Shown here: positions 26,625 to 33,585 of the stretch, in pieces | Layout of the letters: every line of letters begins with the position of its first letter | Position numbering within the stretch: the first letter of the stretch is position 1 | DNA from: Ramlibacter tataouinensis TTB310 | Lineage (GTDB): Bacteria; Pseudomonadota; Gammaproteobacteria; Burkholderiales; Burkholderiaceae_C | Assembly (NCBI RefSeq): GCF_000215705.1 | Contig: NC_015677.1 | Coordinates: forward strand, 2,368,001-2,432,000 | DNA: 64,000 bases | Direction: 5' to 3' | The notes under the pieces: model-generated | Database searches by the model: none | What the model was told of the DNA's origin: nothing | What the model saw: only the letters and a program-made list of their open reading frames with translations | Program-made: the position numbers and the translations under genes

Positions 26625-28090
26625 TCCCCGCCCTCCTGGGCATACGGCGCCAGCCGGTCGGCGGCCTGCTCGGCGGCCTGCTCGATCTCGACCACGTGCA
26701 CCAGGTCCGCCAGGTTGAAGCGGCCATCGTGGTGCCAGCCGGCCTCGGGCCGCGTCATGGCCCCCAGGGGCGCGATGCGCGTGACGCCCACGCCGCCCAG
26801 CAGCTCCGCCAGGCGGTACAGGCGCTCGGGCGTGGTGGCCAGGCCCACGGTCTGCAGGAAAGGCGATTGCGGCTCCAGCAGCGGCGCCACGTCCTCCAGG
26901 GCGTCCACGGCGCACACCAGCACGCAGCGGTGGCCGGCCGTGGGGGCGACGGGCCGCATCTCGTCGCTGAAAGCCACCGACCACTGCGAAGCATCGTCCC
27001 CCAGCAGCTCGCCGGCGGGACCCAGCAGCTGCCACTCGGCGGACTGGCGCCAGGCGGCGACGGACGCCGACTCCTCCAGCGTCAGCCGGCGGCGCGGATG
27101 GCGCCGCTGCAGCTGGGACAGCTCGCCCGACAGGTAACGCGCGAAGGCGCGCGGCTTGATGGCGCCGCCCCGCTCCACGTACAGCCGGTGCGGCGAGTAG
27201 CAGCCCTGCTGCTCGTGGCGCACCAGGTCCCGCGCGGCGCGGCGCGCGGCGGCCGGCCCGCGCTGGCTGTCCAGTGCCTCGCGCCCGACCAGGGCCAAGC
27301 CCAGCTTGTGGCCATAGCCCAGGAAGCGCGTGCTGGCCGGCAGCTGGTTGCGCAGCTGCACCAGGGTGTCGTTGCCGCCGTAGGCGAGCACCGTGTCGGC
27401 CTCCTGGGCCAGCACCGTGCCCGCCCCGCCGTCGCCCCCCTTCCACCACACGATGGCCAGGCAGTCGGCCAGGGCGGGCGCCACCTCGGCCAGCAGTTGC
27501 GCGAACAGGCTGGCGAACACCGGTTCGGCGCTGGGCAGCTTGCCGATGTTGCCCGCCTTGACCAGCAGGCCGCAGGCCAGGCTCCACAGCGGCAGGCCGG
27601 GCACGTTGCCGGCCCAATGGTGCGCCAGCAGCGAAGGGCCGAAGGCCCGGATCGCGCCGCCCTTGACCGCCGGCTGGAAGCCGTCCAGCACCTTGGGGTT
27701 GGCGAAGTCCTGCGCCACGAAGCGATGCAGCTGCGGCGCGCGGAAGGTCTGCAGGTAGCTGGACAATCCCAGCCGCAGCAGCTCGGGGTCGTCGCCGGTG
27801 ACCACCGGCAGCAGATCGTCCAGCTGCCGGCGCACGGGGTCGGCGGCATCGAGCAGGCGGGCGACGACGCGATCCAGCACCTCCACGATCTGCGTCACGG
27901 GCAGCGGGCGCAGGCGCTCGCGCGCCGCCTGGCGCACCTGCCGGGCCAGCGCGCGCATCTGCGCCTCGGTGAGCAGCGGCACCTCGACCTCGAGCCGGCG
28001 GCCGTGCGCCTCGAACGGCAGCAGCTGCCACTGCACCGCATCGGCCGCTCCTGGCGGCAGGTAGCCGGCCCGCAGGCGCGCGCCGTTCAT
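26621..28090 (-). CDS. luxC: LuxC-like acyl reductase in the thiamine operon
   Basis: 489 aa, the same size as LuxC of luminous bacteria (about 480). LuxC takes an acyl group onto a cysteine and reduces it to an aldehyde with NADPH. The probable catalytic cysteine is C297 in EQQGCYSPHRLYVE; GNVPGLPLWSLACGLLVKAG (161-180) and the C-terminal HHDGRFNLADLVHVVEIE are also family-like. The substrate acyl group is unknown. It overlaps its activating partner (LuxE-like) upstream and the ABC ATPase downstream by 4 bp. No luxA, luxB or luxD is near, so luminescence is not suggested. Confidence 0.88.
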   Translation of the reverse strand: MNGARLRAGYLPPGAADAVQWQLLPFEAHGRRLEVEVPLLTEAQMRALARQVRQAARERLRPLPVTQIVEVLDRVVARLLDAADPVRRQLDDLLPVVTGDDPELLRLGLSSYLQTFRAPQLHRFVAQDFANPKVLDGFQPAVKGGAIRAFGPSLLAHHWAGNVPGLPLWSLACGLLVKAGNIGKLPSAEPVFASLFAQLLAEVAPALADCLAIVWWKGGDGGAGTVLAQEADTVLAYGGNDTLVQLRNQLPASTRFLGYGHKLGLALVGREALDSQRGPAAARRAARDLVRHEQQGCYSPHRLYVERGGAIKPRAFARYLSGELSQLQRRHPRRRLTLEESASVAAWRQSAEWQLLGPAGELLGDDASQWSVAFSDEMRPVAPTAGHRCVLVCAVDALEDVAPLLEPQSPFLQTVGLATTPERLYRLAELLGGVGVTRIAPLGAMTRPEAGWHHDGRFNLADLVHVVEIEQAAEQAADRLAPYAQEGGE

Positions 28091-29187
28091 GGCCGGGCCG
28101 CCTCCAGGAAGGCCTGCACCGCCAGCGAGCAGCCCTTGGCCTCGGCCCCCTCGGCCCGGCCGAGGAGCAGGAAGCCGCCCGGCACGGCGACGCCCACGTC
28201 CTCGGTCAGGATCGTGGTGGCCGAGTTGAAATTGGCCAGGTCGCAGTGGGCCAGCACGCCGCGCTCGCCCGGCGCGACCTCGCGGCCGGTGAGCGGGTCC
28301 AGCACCCGGGTGCGGATCCAGTGCGGCCCCGACTTGACCGAAGGGACCGCCGCATTGCCATCGTCGTACAGCTGCGAGCTGAGCTCGGTCATGCCGTACA
28401 TGTTGATGCAGCGCGCCCGCGGCACGCCGAACGCCTGCGCCAGGCCGTCGTAGAACTCGTCCAGCGGCACCTCGCGCGCCTGCTGCTTGTAGCCGCCGGT
28501 GTCCAGGATGCGGCTGCCGGCCGGCAGCGTGAACGCGATACCGCGCTCGCGCAGCGCGTCCAGCAGGTGCACGAAGCTGAAGCTGGCGCCCATGAGCGCG
28601 ATGGCTTCGCCGGCGGCGACGGCGTCCCCCAGCGCCCGGCACACGCCTTCGACGTCCAGCCCGCCCGCGGCGCTCACGTAGGCGCGGCTACCGGGCGCGC
28701 CGAAGCTGCGGCTGGCCAGCGACAGGTAGCGCGCCAGCGAGGAATTGGGCAGTTCGCCTTCGTCGGGGAACAGCGTCGCCATGCGCATGCGCGGCGCCCC
28801 CTGCATGAAGCGGCGCGCGAAGTTGCGGCGCATGGACAGGTCCCACACGGCGATGACGGGATGGTGGTTGCGGCCCCGCACCTCGCCGCGCGTGGTCCCG
28901 CTGGTCATGAAGACGCGCTCGCACTCGTCGGGCGGCACGCAGCTGAGCGTGGAGTCCTTGAAGGCGCTGATCGGTACCGGCGGGATGTCGCGCCAGCCCG
29001 CCAGCCGGCGCGGCGTGAGGCCGCGGCGCTGGCAGAAGCGCCGGTACGGCTCGTCGTGGGTGTACTGCAGCGTGAACAGCTGCGCCGCCACCTCGTCGAA
29101 CTCGGCGTCGGTGCAGCCGTCCTGGGCCAGGAAGGCCAGCAGCCGCTCGATGGCTTGCTGCAGCTCGGGGAGTGCGGAACCCGTCAT
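28087..29187 (-). CDS. luxE: LuxE-like acyl-protein synthetase in the thiamine operon
   Basis: 366 aa (LuxE about 370-380). LuxE activates a carboxylic acid with ATP as acyl-AMP, moves it to its own C-terminal cysteine and hands it to LuxC. The nucleotide motif TSGTTRG is at residues 95-101, MYGMTELSSQLYD is a typical later adenylation motif, and a cysteine 14 residues from the end (C353, in AKGCSLAVQ) sits where the acylated cysteine of LuxE is. Second gene of the TPP-riboswitch operon, overlapping thiD by 4 bp. Substrate unknown; a carboxylated thiamine precursor is my inference. Confidence 0.88.
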   Translation of the reverse strand: MTGSALPELQQAIERLLAFLAQDGCTDAEFDEVAAQLFTLQYTHDEPYRRFCQRRGLTPRRLAGWRDIPPVPISAFKDSTLSCVPPDECERVFMTSGTTRGEVRGRNHHPVIAVWDLSMRRNFARRFMQGAPRMRMATLFPDEGELPNSSLARYLSLASRSFGAPGSRAYVSAAGGLDVEGVCRALGDAVAAGEAIALMGASFSFVHLLDALRERGIAFTLPAGSRILDTGGYKQQAREVPLDEFYDGLAQAFGVPRARCINMYGMTELSSQLYDDGNAAVPSVKSGPHWIRTRVLDPLTGREVAPGERGVLAHCDLANFNSATTILTEDVGVAVPGGFLLLGRAEGAEAKGCSLAVQAFLEAARP

Positions 29188-30044
29188 GGCAATGGGAGCA
29201 GCCGCATGGGCTGCGGCGCATAGGAATGGTTCAGCGGCCCGCTGCCCGCGCCGGTGCGCACCGCAGCGCCGGCCCGCAGCGCCCCGCGGACGTAGTCGCG
29301 GGCCTGCTGCACGGCGTCGGGCAGCGCGTGGCCGAGTGCGAGCTGGGCCGCGATGGCGCTGGACAGGGTGCAGCCGGTGCCGTGGGTATTGGCCGTGGCG
29401 ATGCGCGCGCCACGCAGCCACAGCGGCTGCATGGCCTGGTCCAGCAGCAGGTCGCTGACGCTGTCGCCGGCCAGGTGGCCGCCCTTGAGCAGCACGGCCT
29501 GCGCGCCCATGGCGATCATCCGGCGGGCGGCGGCTTCCATCTCGTCCTCGTCGCGCACGGGGTGCCCGGCCAGCAGCGCCGCCTCGTCCAGGTTGGGCGT
29601 GACCAGCACGGCGCGGGGGAACAGTTCGCGCACCAGCGAGGCCACCGCCGCCGGGTCGATCAGCCTGGCGCCGCTGGTGGCCACCATGACCGGATCGAGC
29701 ACCACCGGCCGCAGGCGGTGGCGGTCGACCGCGGCGGCCACCGCCCCGATCGTCGCCGCGGAATGCAGCATGCCGATCTTGACCGCGTCCACGCCGATGT
29801 CCTCGACCACGGCGTCGATCTGGTCGGCCAGCACGTCCAGCGGCACCGCATGGATGGAGCGCACGCCCACCGTGTTCTGCGCGGTCAGCGCGGTGATCGC
29901 CGTCATGCCGAAGCAGCCCAGGGCGGCGATGGCCTTGAGGTCGGCCTGGATCCCGGCGCCACCGCCGGAATCGGAGCCGGCGATGGCCAGCACGCGCGGG
30001 TAGCGCGAGGCGGCAGCAACAGGAGCGGTAGCGGTGGGAGCCAT
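29184..30044 (-). CDS. thiD: Hydroxymethylpyrimidine (phosphate) kinase ThiD
   Basis: 286 aa. It phosphorylates HMP and HMP-P to HMP-PP. AGSDSGGGAGIQADLK is at residues 22-37, DPVMVATSG in the middle, and the anion-hole motif THGTGCTLSSAIAA near residue 225 is intact. First gene of the operon, directly behind the TPP riboswitch. The ribosome site (AAGGA) lies inside a hairpin at 30050-30078, so translation of thiD is probably what the riboswitch controls. Reads as fully functional, unlike the remnant fused to ThiE. Confidence 0.96.
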   Translation of the reverse strand: MAPTATAPVAAASRYPRVLAIAGSDSGGGAGIQADLKAIAALGCFGMTAITALTAQNTVGVRSIHAVPLDVLADQIDAVVEDIGVDAVKIGMLHSAATIGAVAAAVDRHRLRPVVLDPVMVATSGARLIDPAAVASLVRELFPRAVLVTPNLDEAALLAGHPVRDEDEMEAAARRMIAMGAQAVLLKGGHLAGDSVSDLLLDQAMQPLWLRGARIATANTHGTGCTLSSAIAAQLALGHALPDAVQQARDYVRGALRAGAAVRTGAGSGPLNHSYAPQPMRLLPLP

Positions 30045-30049
30045 GGACG

Positions 30050-30078
30050 TCCTTCGGGCATGTGCGTGCTCCGAAGGA
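30050..30078 (-). promoter_or_regulatory. Ribosome-site-sequestering hairpin of the TPP riboswitch
   Basis: On the minus strand TCCTTCGG pairs with CCGAAGGA (8-bp stem, 13-nt loop). The 3' arm contains the thiD Shine-Dalgarno AAGGA, five bases before the ATG. This is the expected form of a translational expression platform: ligand binding would favour the hairpin and block initiation. There is no U-run, so it is not a terminator. Confidence 0.7.
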
Positions 30079-30112
30079 ACGGTCCGCCGCGGCCCTGGGC
30101 GGGCTGCGGCAG

Positions 30113-30193
30113 GTGCTCTCCTTACGCCGGTTTGAACCGGTTCAAGTTCACGGGTCTGGATCTCAGCACGCTGGCGCGTACACCCCGGAGCAC
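30113..30193 (-). ncRNA. TPP riboswitch (THI element)
   Basis: On the minus strand the conserved core is present: CTGAGATCCAGACCCGTGAA, followed by CTTGAACCGGTTCAAACCGG and CGTAAGGAG. The ends GTGCTCC and GGAGAGCAC pair as stem P1. It lies 70 bases before thiD, the first of eleven overlapping genes down to thiG. Binding of thiamine pyrophosphate should turn the whole operon down, including the transporter, luxE/luxC-like and SDR genes. Confidence 0.95.
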
Positions 30194-30284
30194 GGGCATT
30201 GTGGCACACCGGTCCGTCGGCCCGGTCTGGAGGACCGCAATGGAACTTTGGTCATGGACGGGCTGGGGGCCCGGAAGATGGGGC

Positions 30285-30290
30285 TATAAT
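30285..30290 (+). promoter_or_regulatory. -10 element (TATAAT) of the tRNA-Asn promoter
   Basis: A consensus TATAAT followed by CGTGGGC lies 11 bases before the tRNA 5' end, well placed for a stable-RNA promoter. No clear -35 hexamer was recognised at 16-18 bases upstream. Confidence 0.6.
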
Positions 30291-30301
30291 CGTGGGCTCA
30301 T

Positions 30302-30377
30302 TCCCCGATAGCTCAGTCGGTAGAGCGCCGGACTGTTAATCCGTAGGTCCCTGGTTCGAGCCCAGGTCGGGGAGCCA
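30302..30377 (+). tRNA. tRNA-Asn (anticodon GTT)
   Basis: 76 nt with encoded CCA. The acceptor stem TCCCCGA pairs with TCGGGGA; D arm GCTCAGTCGGTAGAGC; anticodon arm CGGAC-TGTTAAT-CCG with GTT at the centre; T arm CCTGGTTCGAGCCCAGG. All stems pair without mismatch. A strong terminator follows 10 bases later, so this is a single-tRNA transcript. Confidence 0.98.
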
Positions 30378-30387
30378 GACAAGGGTC

Positions 30388-30419
30388 AAAGGAGCTGCGT
30401 GCAAACGCAGCTCCTTTTT
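30388..30419 (+). terminator. Rho-independent terminator after tRNA-Asn
   Basis: GGAGCTGCG and CGCAGCTCC form a 9-bp perfect stem around TGCAAA, followed by TTTTT. It ends the tRNA transcript. Confidence 0.93.
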
Positions 30420-30703
30420 CTTTGTGCGAACCCAAGCGCTGCCTGTTTTTTGAGCAATCCGCAGCGCGTCAGTATCCACGGGCTCTTGCGCCGAGGCCAT
30501 GGGCCTTTCGCACAGATTTGTCCACAGTTCCTGTGAGAAACGTCTGGCAAGTCGCTCGCCGGGCGTCCTACAGCCCAGCTAGAGGCCATGGCTGCGGCGT
30601 GCGCATGCGCGCCGGCCACAAGCGACGACCTCCCCAGGGCCTAAGGTACAGAATCTCCAAGTCATGCCGGCATTCCGCCGGCGCTACCCGCGCGAGGTGA
30701 GCT
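30420..30703 (+). other. Intergenic stretch with a hairpin before the next gene
   Basis: 284 bp with no convincing gene on either strand. Near its end are a TACAGAAT sequence (30648-30655), a possible -10 region, and a perfect hairpin GCCGGC-ATTCC-GCCGGC at 30666-30682, 21 bases before the GTG of the next gene. Nothing else was recognised. Confidence 0.4.
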
Positions 30704-31090
30704 GTGCCCGACGACAAATCCGTACTCGTGATCGGCCTGGAACCCACGCTGATCGATTTCTCCGCCCCCGAGTTCGCGGGTACCGGCATGGATGCCGCCA
30801 AGGTACGGGCCGGGCTCCAATCCTCTGCCGACGCCTTGACCCGCCTGGGCTACGGCGTGCAAATGTGCCTGACCGATTTCGGCGAGACCGCAGAGCGGGT
30901 GGTTCGGGACCAACTCCGGCGCAGGCCATTCGGCTGCGTCGTGATCGGAGCGGGGATCCGGACGATGCCCAGCACGTTCCTGCTCTTCGAGAAACTGGTG
31001 AACGTGGTGCATGAAAACGCGCCCCAGGCCAGGATGTGCTTCAACACCCAACCGGGCGATACCGCCGAGGCGGTGCAGCGTTGGCTCTGA
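30704..31090 (+). CDS. Conserved small protein of unknown function, Rossmann-like N-terminus
   Basis: 128 aa from a GTG with GAGGTGAG upstream. The N-terminal VLVIGLEPTLIDFS and central FGCVVIGAGIR look like beta strands of an alpha/beta fold. A leucine/phenylalanine-rich helix FLLFEKLVNVV and NTQPGDTAEAVQRWL at the end complete it. No catalytic motif or transmembrane segment is seen. I do not recognise a named family. A hairpin lies in its leader. It stands alone between a tRNA and a convergent small gene. Confidence 0.7.
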   Translation: MPDDKSVLVIGLEPTLIDFSAPEFAGTGMDAAKVRAGLQSSADALTRLGYGVQMCLTDFGETAERVVRDQLRRRPFGCVVIGAGIRTMPSTFLLFEKLVNVVHENAPQARMCFNTQPGDTAEAVQRWL

Positions 31091-31105
31091 GCGCGCCTCG
31101 CGCCC

Positions 31106-31306
31106 TCAGGCCTTGAACACGACTTCCACCGCGGCGGCGTCCAGCTGCCCGCGCAGCCAGGCTTCTCCGCCGAGCAGCTGGAACTTGGCATGCTGGGCGG
31201 GTTCCAGCTTCACGGTGACCGGGACCAGGGCGGGCTTCCGGGCCGCCTTGGGCTTCTTCGCCGGCGCTGGTGCCGGCGGCTTGGCGCGGCCACCCATTCC
31301 GAACAT
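31106..31306 (-). CDS. Small basic protein of unknown function
   Basis: 66 aa from ATG 31306 (a start 13 codons earlier is possible). A Lys/Pro/Ala-rich first half (AKPPAPAPAKKPKAARKPA) is followed by a compact end (VTVKLEPAQHAKFQLLGGEAWLRGQL, in parts) that could form a ribbon-helix-helix-like DNA-binding fold. That reading is a guess from the pattern strand-turn-helix. It ends 15 bp from the convergent gene at 30704-31090. Confidence 0.6.
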   Translation of the reverse strand: MFGMGGRAKPPAPAPAKKPKAARKPALVPVTVKLEPAQHAKFQLLGGEAWLRGQLDAAAVEVVFKA

Positions 31307-31416
31307 CGTTTGACTCCTGAAGACGGGACAGCTTCTGCAGCGCAATGTCGCACCGCATGCCGGCGCCGCCTGTAGGACGCGCGTGGCTCCTCGGGTCGGC
31401 GCGGGCGGTCGGCCGC

Positions 31417-33585
31417 TCAGAAGCCGCTCTCGCGCACCAGCACCACGGCCAGCCGCTCGAGCAGCCCCGGCAGCCAGGCATGCGCCTGGCCGGTGATCAC
31501 CACCTCGGACAGCGCCATGCGCAGGCTGGCCGGGCGGCCGTCCAGGGCGATGCGCACCCGGTACAGCGCGTCCCGCGGCGCGTGCTCGGCCGCGCTGGCA
31601 CTGCCGGCTGCAGCGGCGCTGCCTTCGCGCGGCACCACCACGATGGAGCCTCCCTTGTTGGCGTCCAGCATGGCATGCGGCAGCATGGTCGTGCGCGTGG
31701 CATCGACCTCGACCACGCGCCCGACCAGCGCCTCGCGCGAGCGGGTCTGCAGGTACACCCGGGCCGCATCGCCCACCCGCACCCGGGCCATGTCCTCCTC
31801 AGCGACGAAGGCCTCCACGGTCCAGCGCGAGGGGTCCACCAGGATGGCCAGCGGCTGCCGCGGCTGCACCCACACGCCGCCCGCCAGCTGCGGGTCCAGG
31901 TCGGTCAGCACGCCGGCGAACGGCGCCACCAGCTGCAGCCGCTGCTGCTCGCCCTGGAACAAGCTGGCCTCGGCCAGGTAGCGGTCCTGCTGGTGTTGCA
32001 GCTGCTGGCGCCGCTCCTCGCCGTCGGCGAAGCCGCTCAGGCCGATCAGTTCGCGGGCGCGGGCATCGGCCAGGCTCAGGGCCCGCTGCGCCGACAGCGC
32101 CAGCTCGGGCGACTGCAGCGCGAACAGCGGCTGGCCCTGGGTCACCGCGCCTTCCTGGGGCACCACGGCCAGGCGCGCGGCCAGCGGCGAGTGGATCACC
32201 TGCTGGCGCTCGGCGTGCACCCAGCCGCTGGCCCGAACGCCGGTCTGCCAGGGCAGCAGCACCACCAGCAACAGCGCCGCCAGCAGCGCCCCCGCCCAAC
32301 GCTTGCGCGAGCGCCGGATCTCGCCCTTGCGCTCGCGCCAGACGCACAGCTCGGCCCACACCGGCCGGCCGATGAACCAGACCAGCTCCACCGCCATCAG
32401 GAAGAGCCCCAGCAGCTTGAAGGCGAAGTGGTAGACCAGCAGAGCGATGCCCAGGAACACGGTCAGGCGGTAGGCCCAGGTCACCAGCGCGAACGCGATC
32501 AGCATCGCGTTGCCGCGGCCGGGCAGGCGCTCGGGCCAGGGCTCGTCGAAACCCAGCAGCGTGCGGCGCATCCAGGTCCGGGCCAGGGCGCCGCTGCGCT
32601 CGTGCAGGTTGGGCAGGTCCAGCAGGTCGCTGAGGATGAAGTAGCCGTCGAAGCGCATGAACGGGCTGGCGTTGACCAGCAGCGTCAGCACCCAGCTGGT
32701 GGTGGCGAGAAAGAACAGGGCGTTGCGCACGGCGCCGTCGGGCGCCAAGCTCCAGGCCAGCGTCGCCAGGCCGGCCAGCGCCAGCTCGGTCACCATGCCG
32801 GCGCTGGCGATGGCCAGCCGCTGGCGCGAGCGGTGCAGCTTCCAGCTCTCGCCGGTGTCGGTGTAGAGCATGGGGAACAGCACCAGCAGGGCCACGCCCA
32901 TGTGGGCGACGCGCACGCCGTAGCGCGTGGCGGTCAGCGCATGCCCCATCTCGTGCAGCGCCTTGGCGAACACCAGTGCCACCGTGTAGCCCAGCATGCC
33001 CGACCAGGTGAGCTGCTCCACCACCGTGCCGGCGAAGGTCTCCCACTGCCGGCCGGCCAGCACCAGGCCGGTGAGCGTCAGGGCGGCCAGCGCCCAGGCC
33101 GTGGTCCGGCTGAAGACCCAGTCCACATACGGCAGCAGGCCGGCCAGCCAGACCTGGGGCCGCACCAGCGGGATGCGGAAGAACAGGTAGTGGTGCAGCA
33201 GCCATTGCAGCGGCGAGGTTTGCATCCGGGCCGCGCGATCGCGCAGCCGGTCCACGGCCTGCGCCGTGTCGGCGCGCACCAGGCTGTTCTGCTCCAGGAA
33301 GCCGGCCAGCTCGTGGACGTCGTCCTCGTCGATGCTGAGCGTGGTTTCCTCGTTGACCGAGTCCGCGATGTCCCGCGCGGAGCCCAGCGACCAGCGCAGC
33401 AGCACTTCGAAGTCCAGCCAGCCGATGCGGAAGAAGCGGTTGGTGAGCGGGTCCTGCACGGTCCAGGCCGGCGAGCCGTCGCGGTTGGCGGCGGCGGGCA
33501 GCAGGCGCAGTTCCTCCCGCAGGGTGGGCAGCCGCGGCGATCCCGCGGTGGCGATGGCCATCGCCGTGCTCACAGGCCGGTCCAT
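31417..33585 (-). CDS. M50 metalloprotease fused to a HlyD-like adaptor domain
   Basis: 722 aa. The N-terminal about 110 residues resemble a PqqD-like domain (WTVQDPLTNRFFRIGWLDFE). A multi-spanning part with the M50 zinc motif H211-E-M-G-H215 and the distal ligand region NASPFMRFDGY follows. After about residue 440 comes a periplasmic adaptor part (VRASGWVHAERQQVIHSPLAARLA, in parts) with a short coiled coil and a C-terminal beta domain. The start at 33585 overlaps the previous stop by 16 bp; ATG 33561 is the alternative. Last gene of the giant-protein locus. It may process or hand over the exported protein; no ABC ATPase accompanies it. Confidence 0.85.
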   Translation of the reverse strand: MDRPVSTAMAIATAGSPRLPTLREELRLLPAAANRDGSPAWTVQDPLTNRFFRIGWLDFEVLLRWSLGSARDIADSVNEETTLSIDEDDVHELAGFLEQNSLVRADTAQAVDRLRDRAARMQTSPLQWLLHHYLFFRIPLVRPQVWLAGLLPYVDWVFSRTTAWALAALTLTGLVLAGRQWETFAGTVVEQLTWSGMLGYTVALVFAKALHEMGHALTATRYGVRVAHMGVALLVLFPMLYTDTGESWKLHRSRQRLAIASAGMVTELALAGLATLAWSLAPDGAVRNALFFLATTSWVLTLLVNASPFMRFDGYFILSDLLDLPNLHERSGALARTWMRRTLLGFDEPWPERLPGRGNAMLIAFALVTWAYRLTVFLGIALLVYHFAFKLLGLFLMAVELVWFIGRPVWAELCVWRERKGEIRRSRKRWAGALLAALLLVVLLPWQTGVRASGWVHAERQQVIHSPLAARLAVVPQEGAVTQGQPLFALQSPELALSAQRALSLADARARELIGLSGFADGEERRQQLQHQQDRYLAEASLFQGEQQRLQLVAPFAGVLTDLDPQLAGGVWVQPRQPLAILVDPSRWTVEAFVAEEDMARVRVGDAARVYLQTRSREALVGRVVEVDATRTTMLPHAMLDANKGGSIVVVPREGSAAAAGSASAAEHAPRDALYRVRIALDGRPASLRMALSEVVITGQAHAWLPGLLERLAVVLVRESGF

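Noticed and set aside
26621..29187. luxC/luxE-like genes as a bioluminescence operon
   Set aside because: No luxA, luxB, luxD or luxG is present, and the genes are embedded in a TPP-riboswitch thiamine operon.
30389..30418. The hairpin after tRNA-Asn as an attachment site of an integrated element
   Set aside because: It is a plain terminator. No integrase or second copy of the tRNA end was seen, and flanking genes are housekeeping-like.
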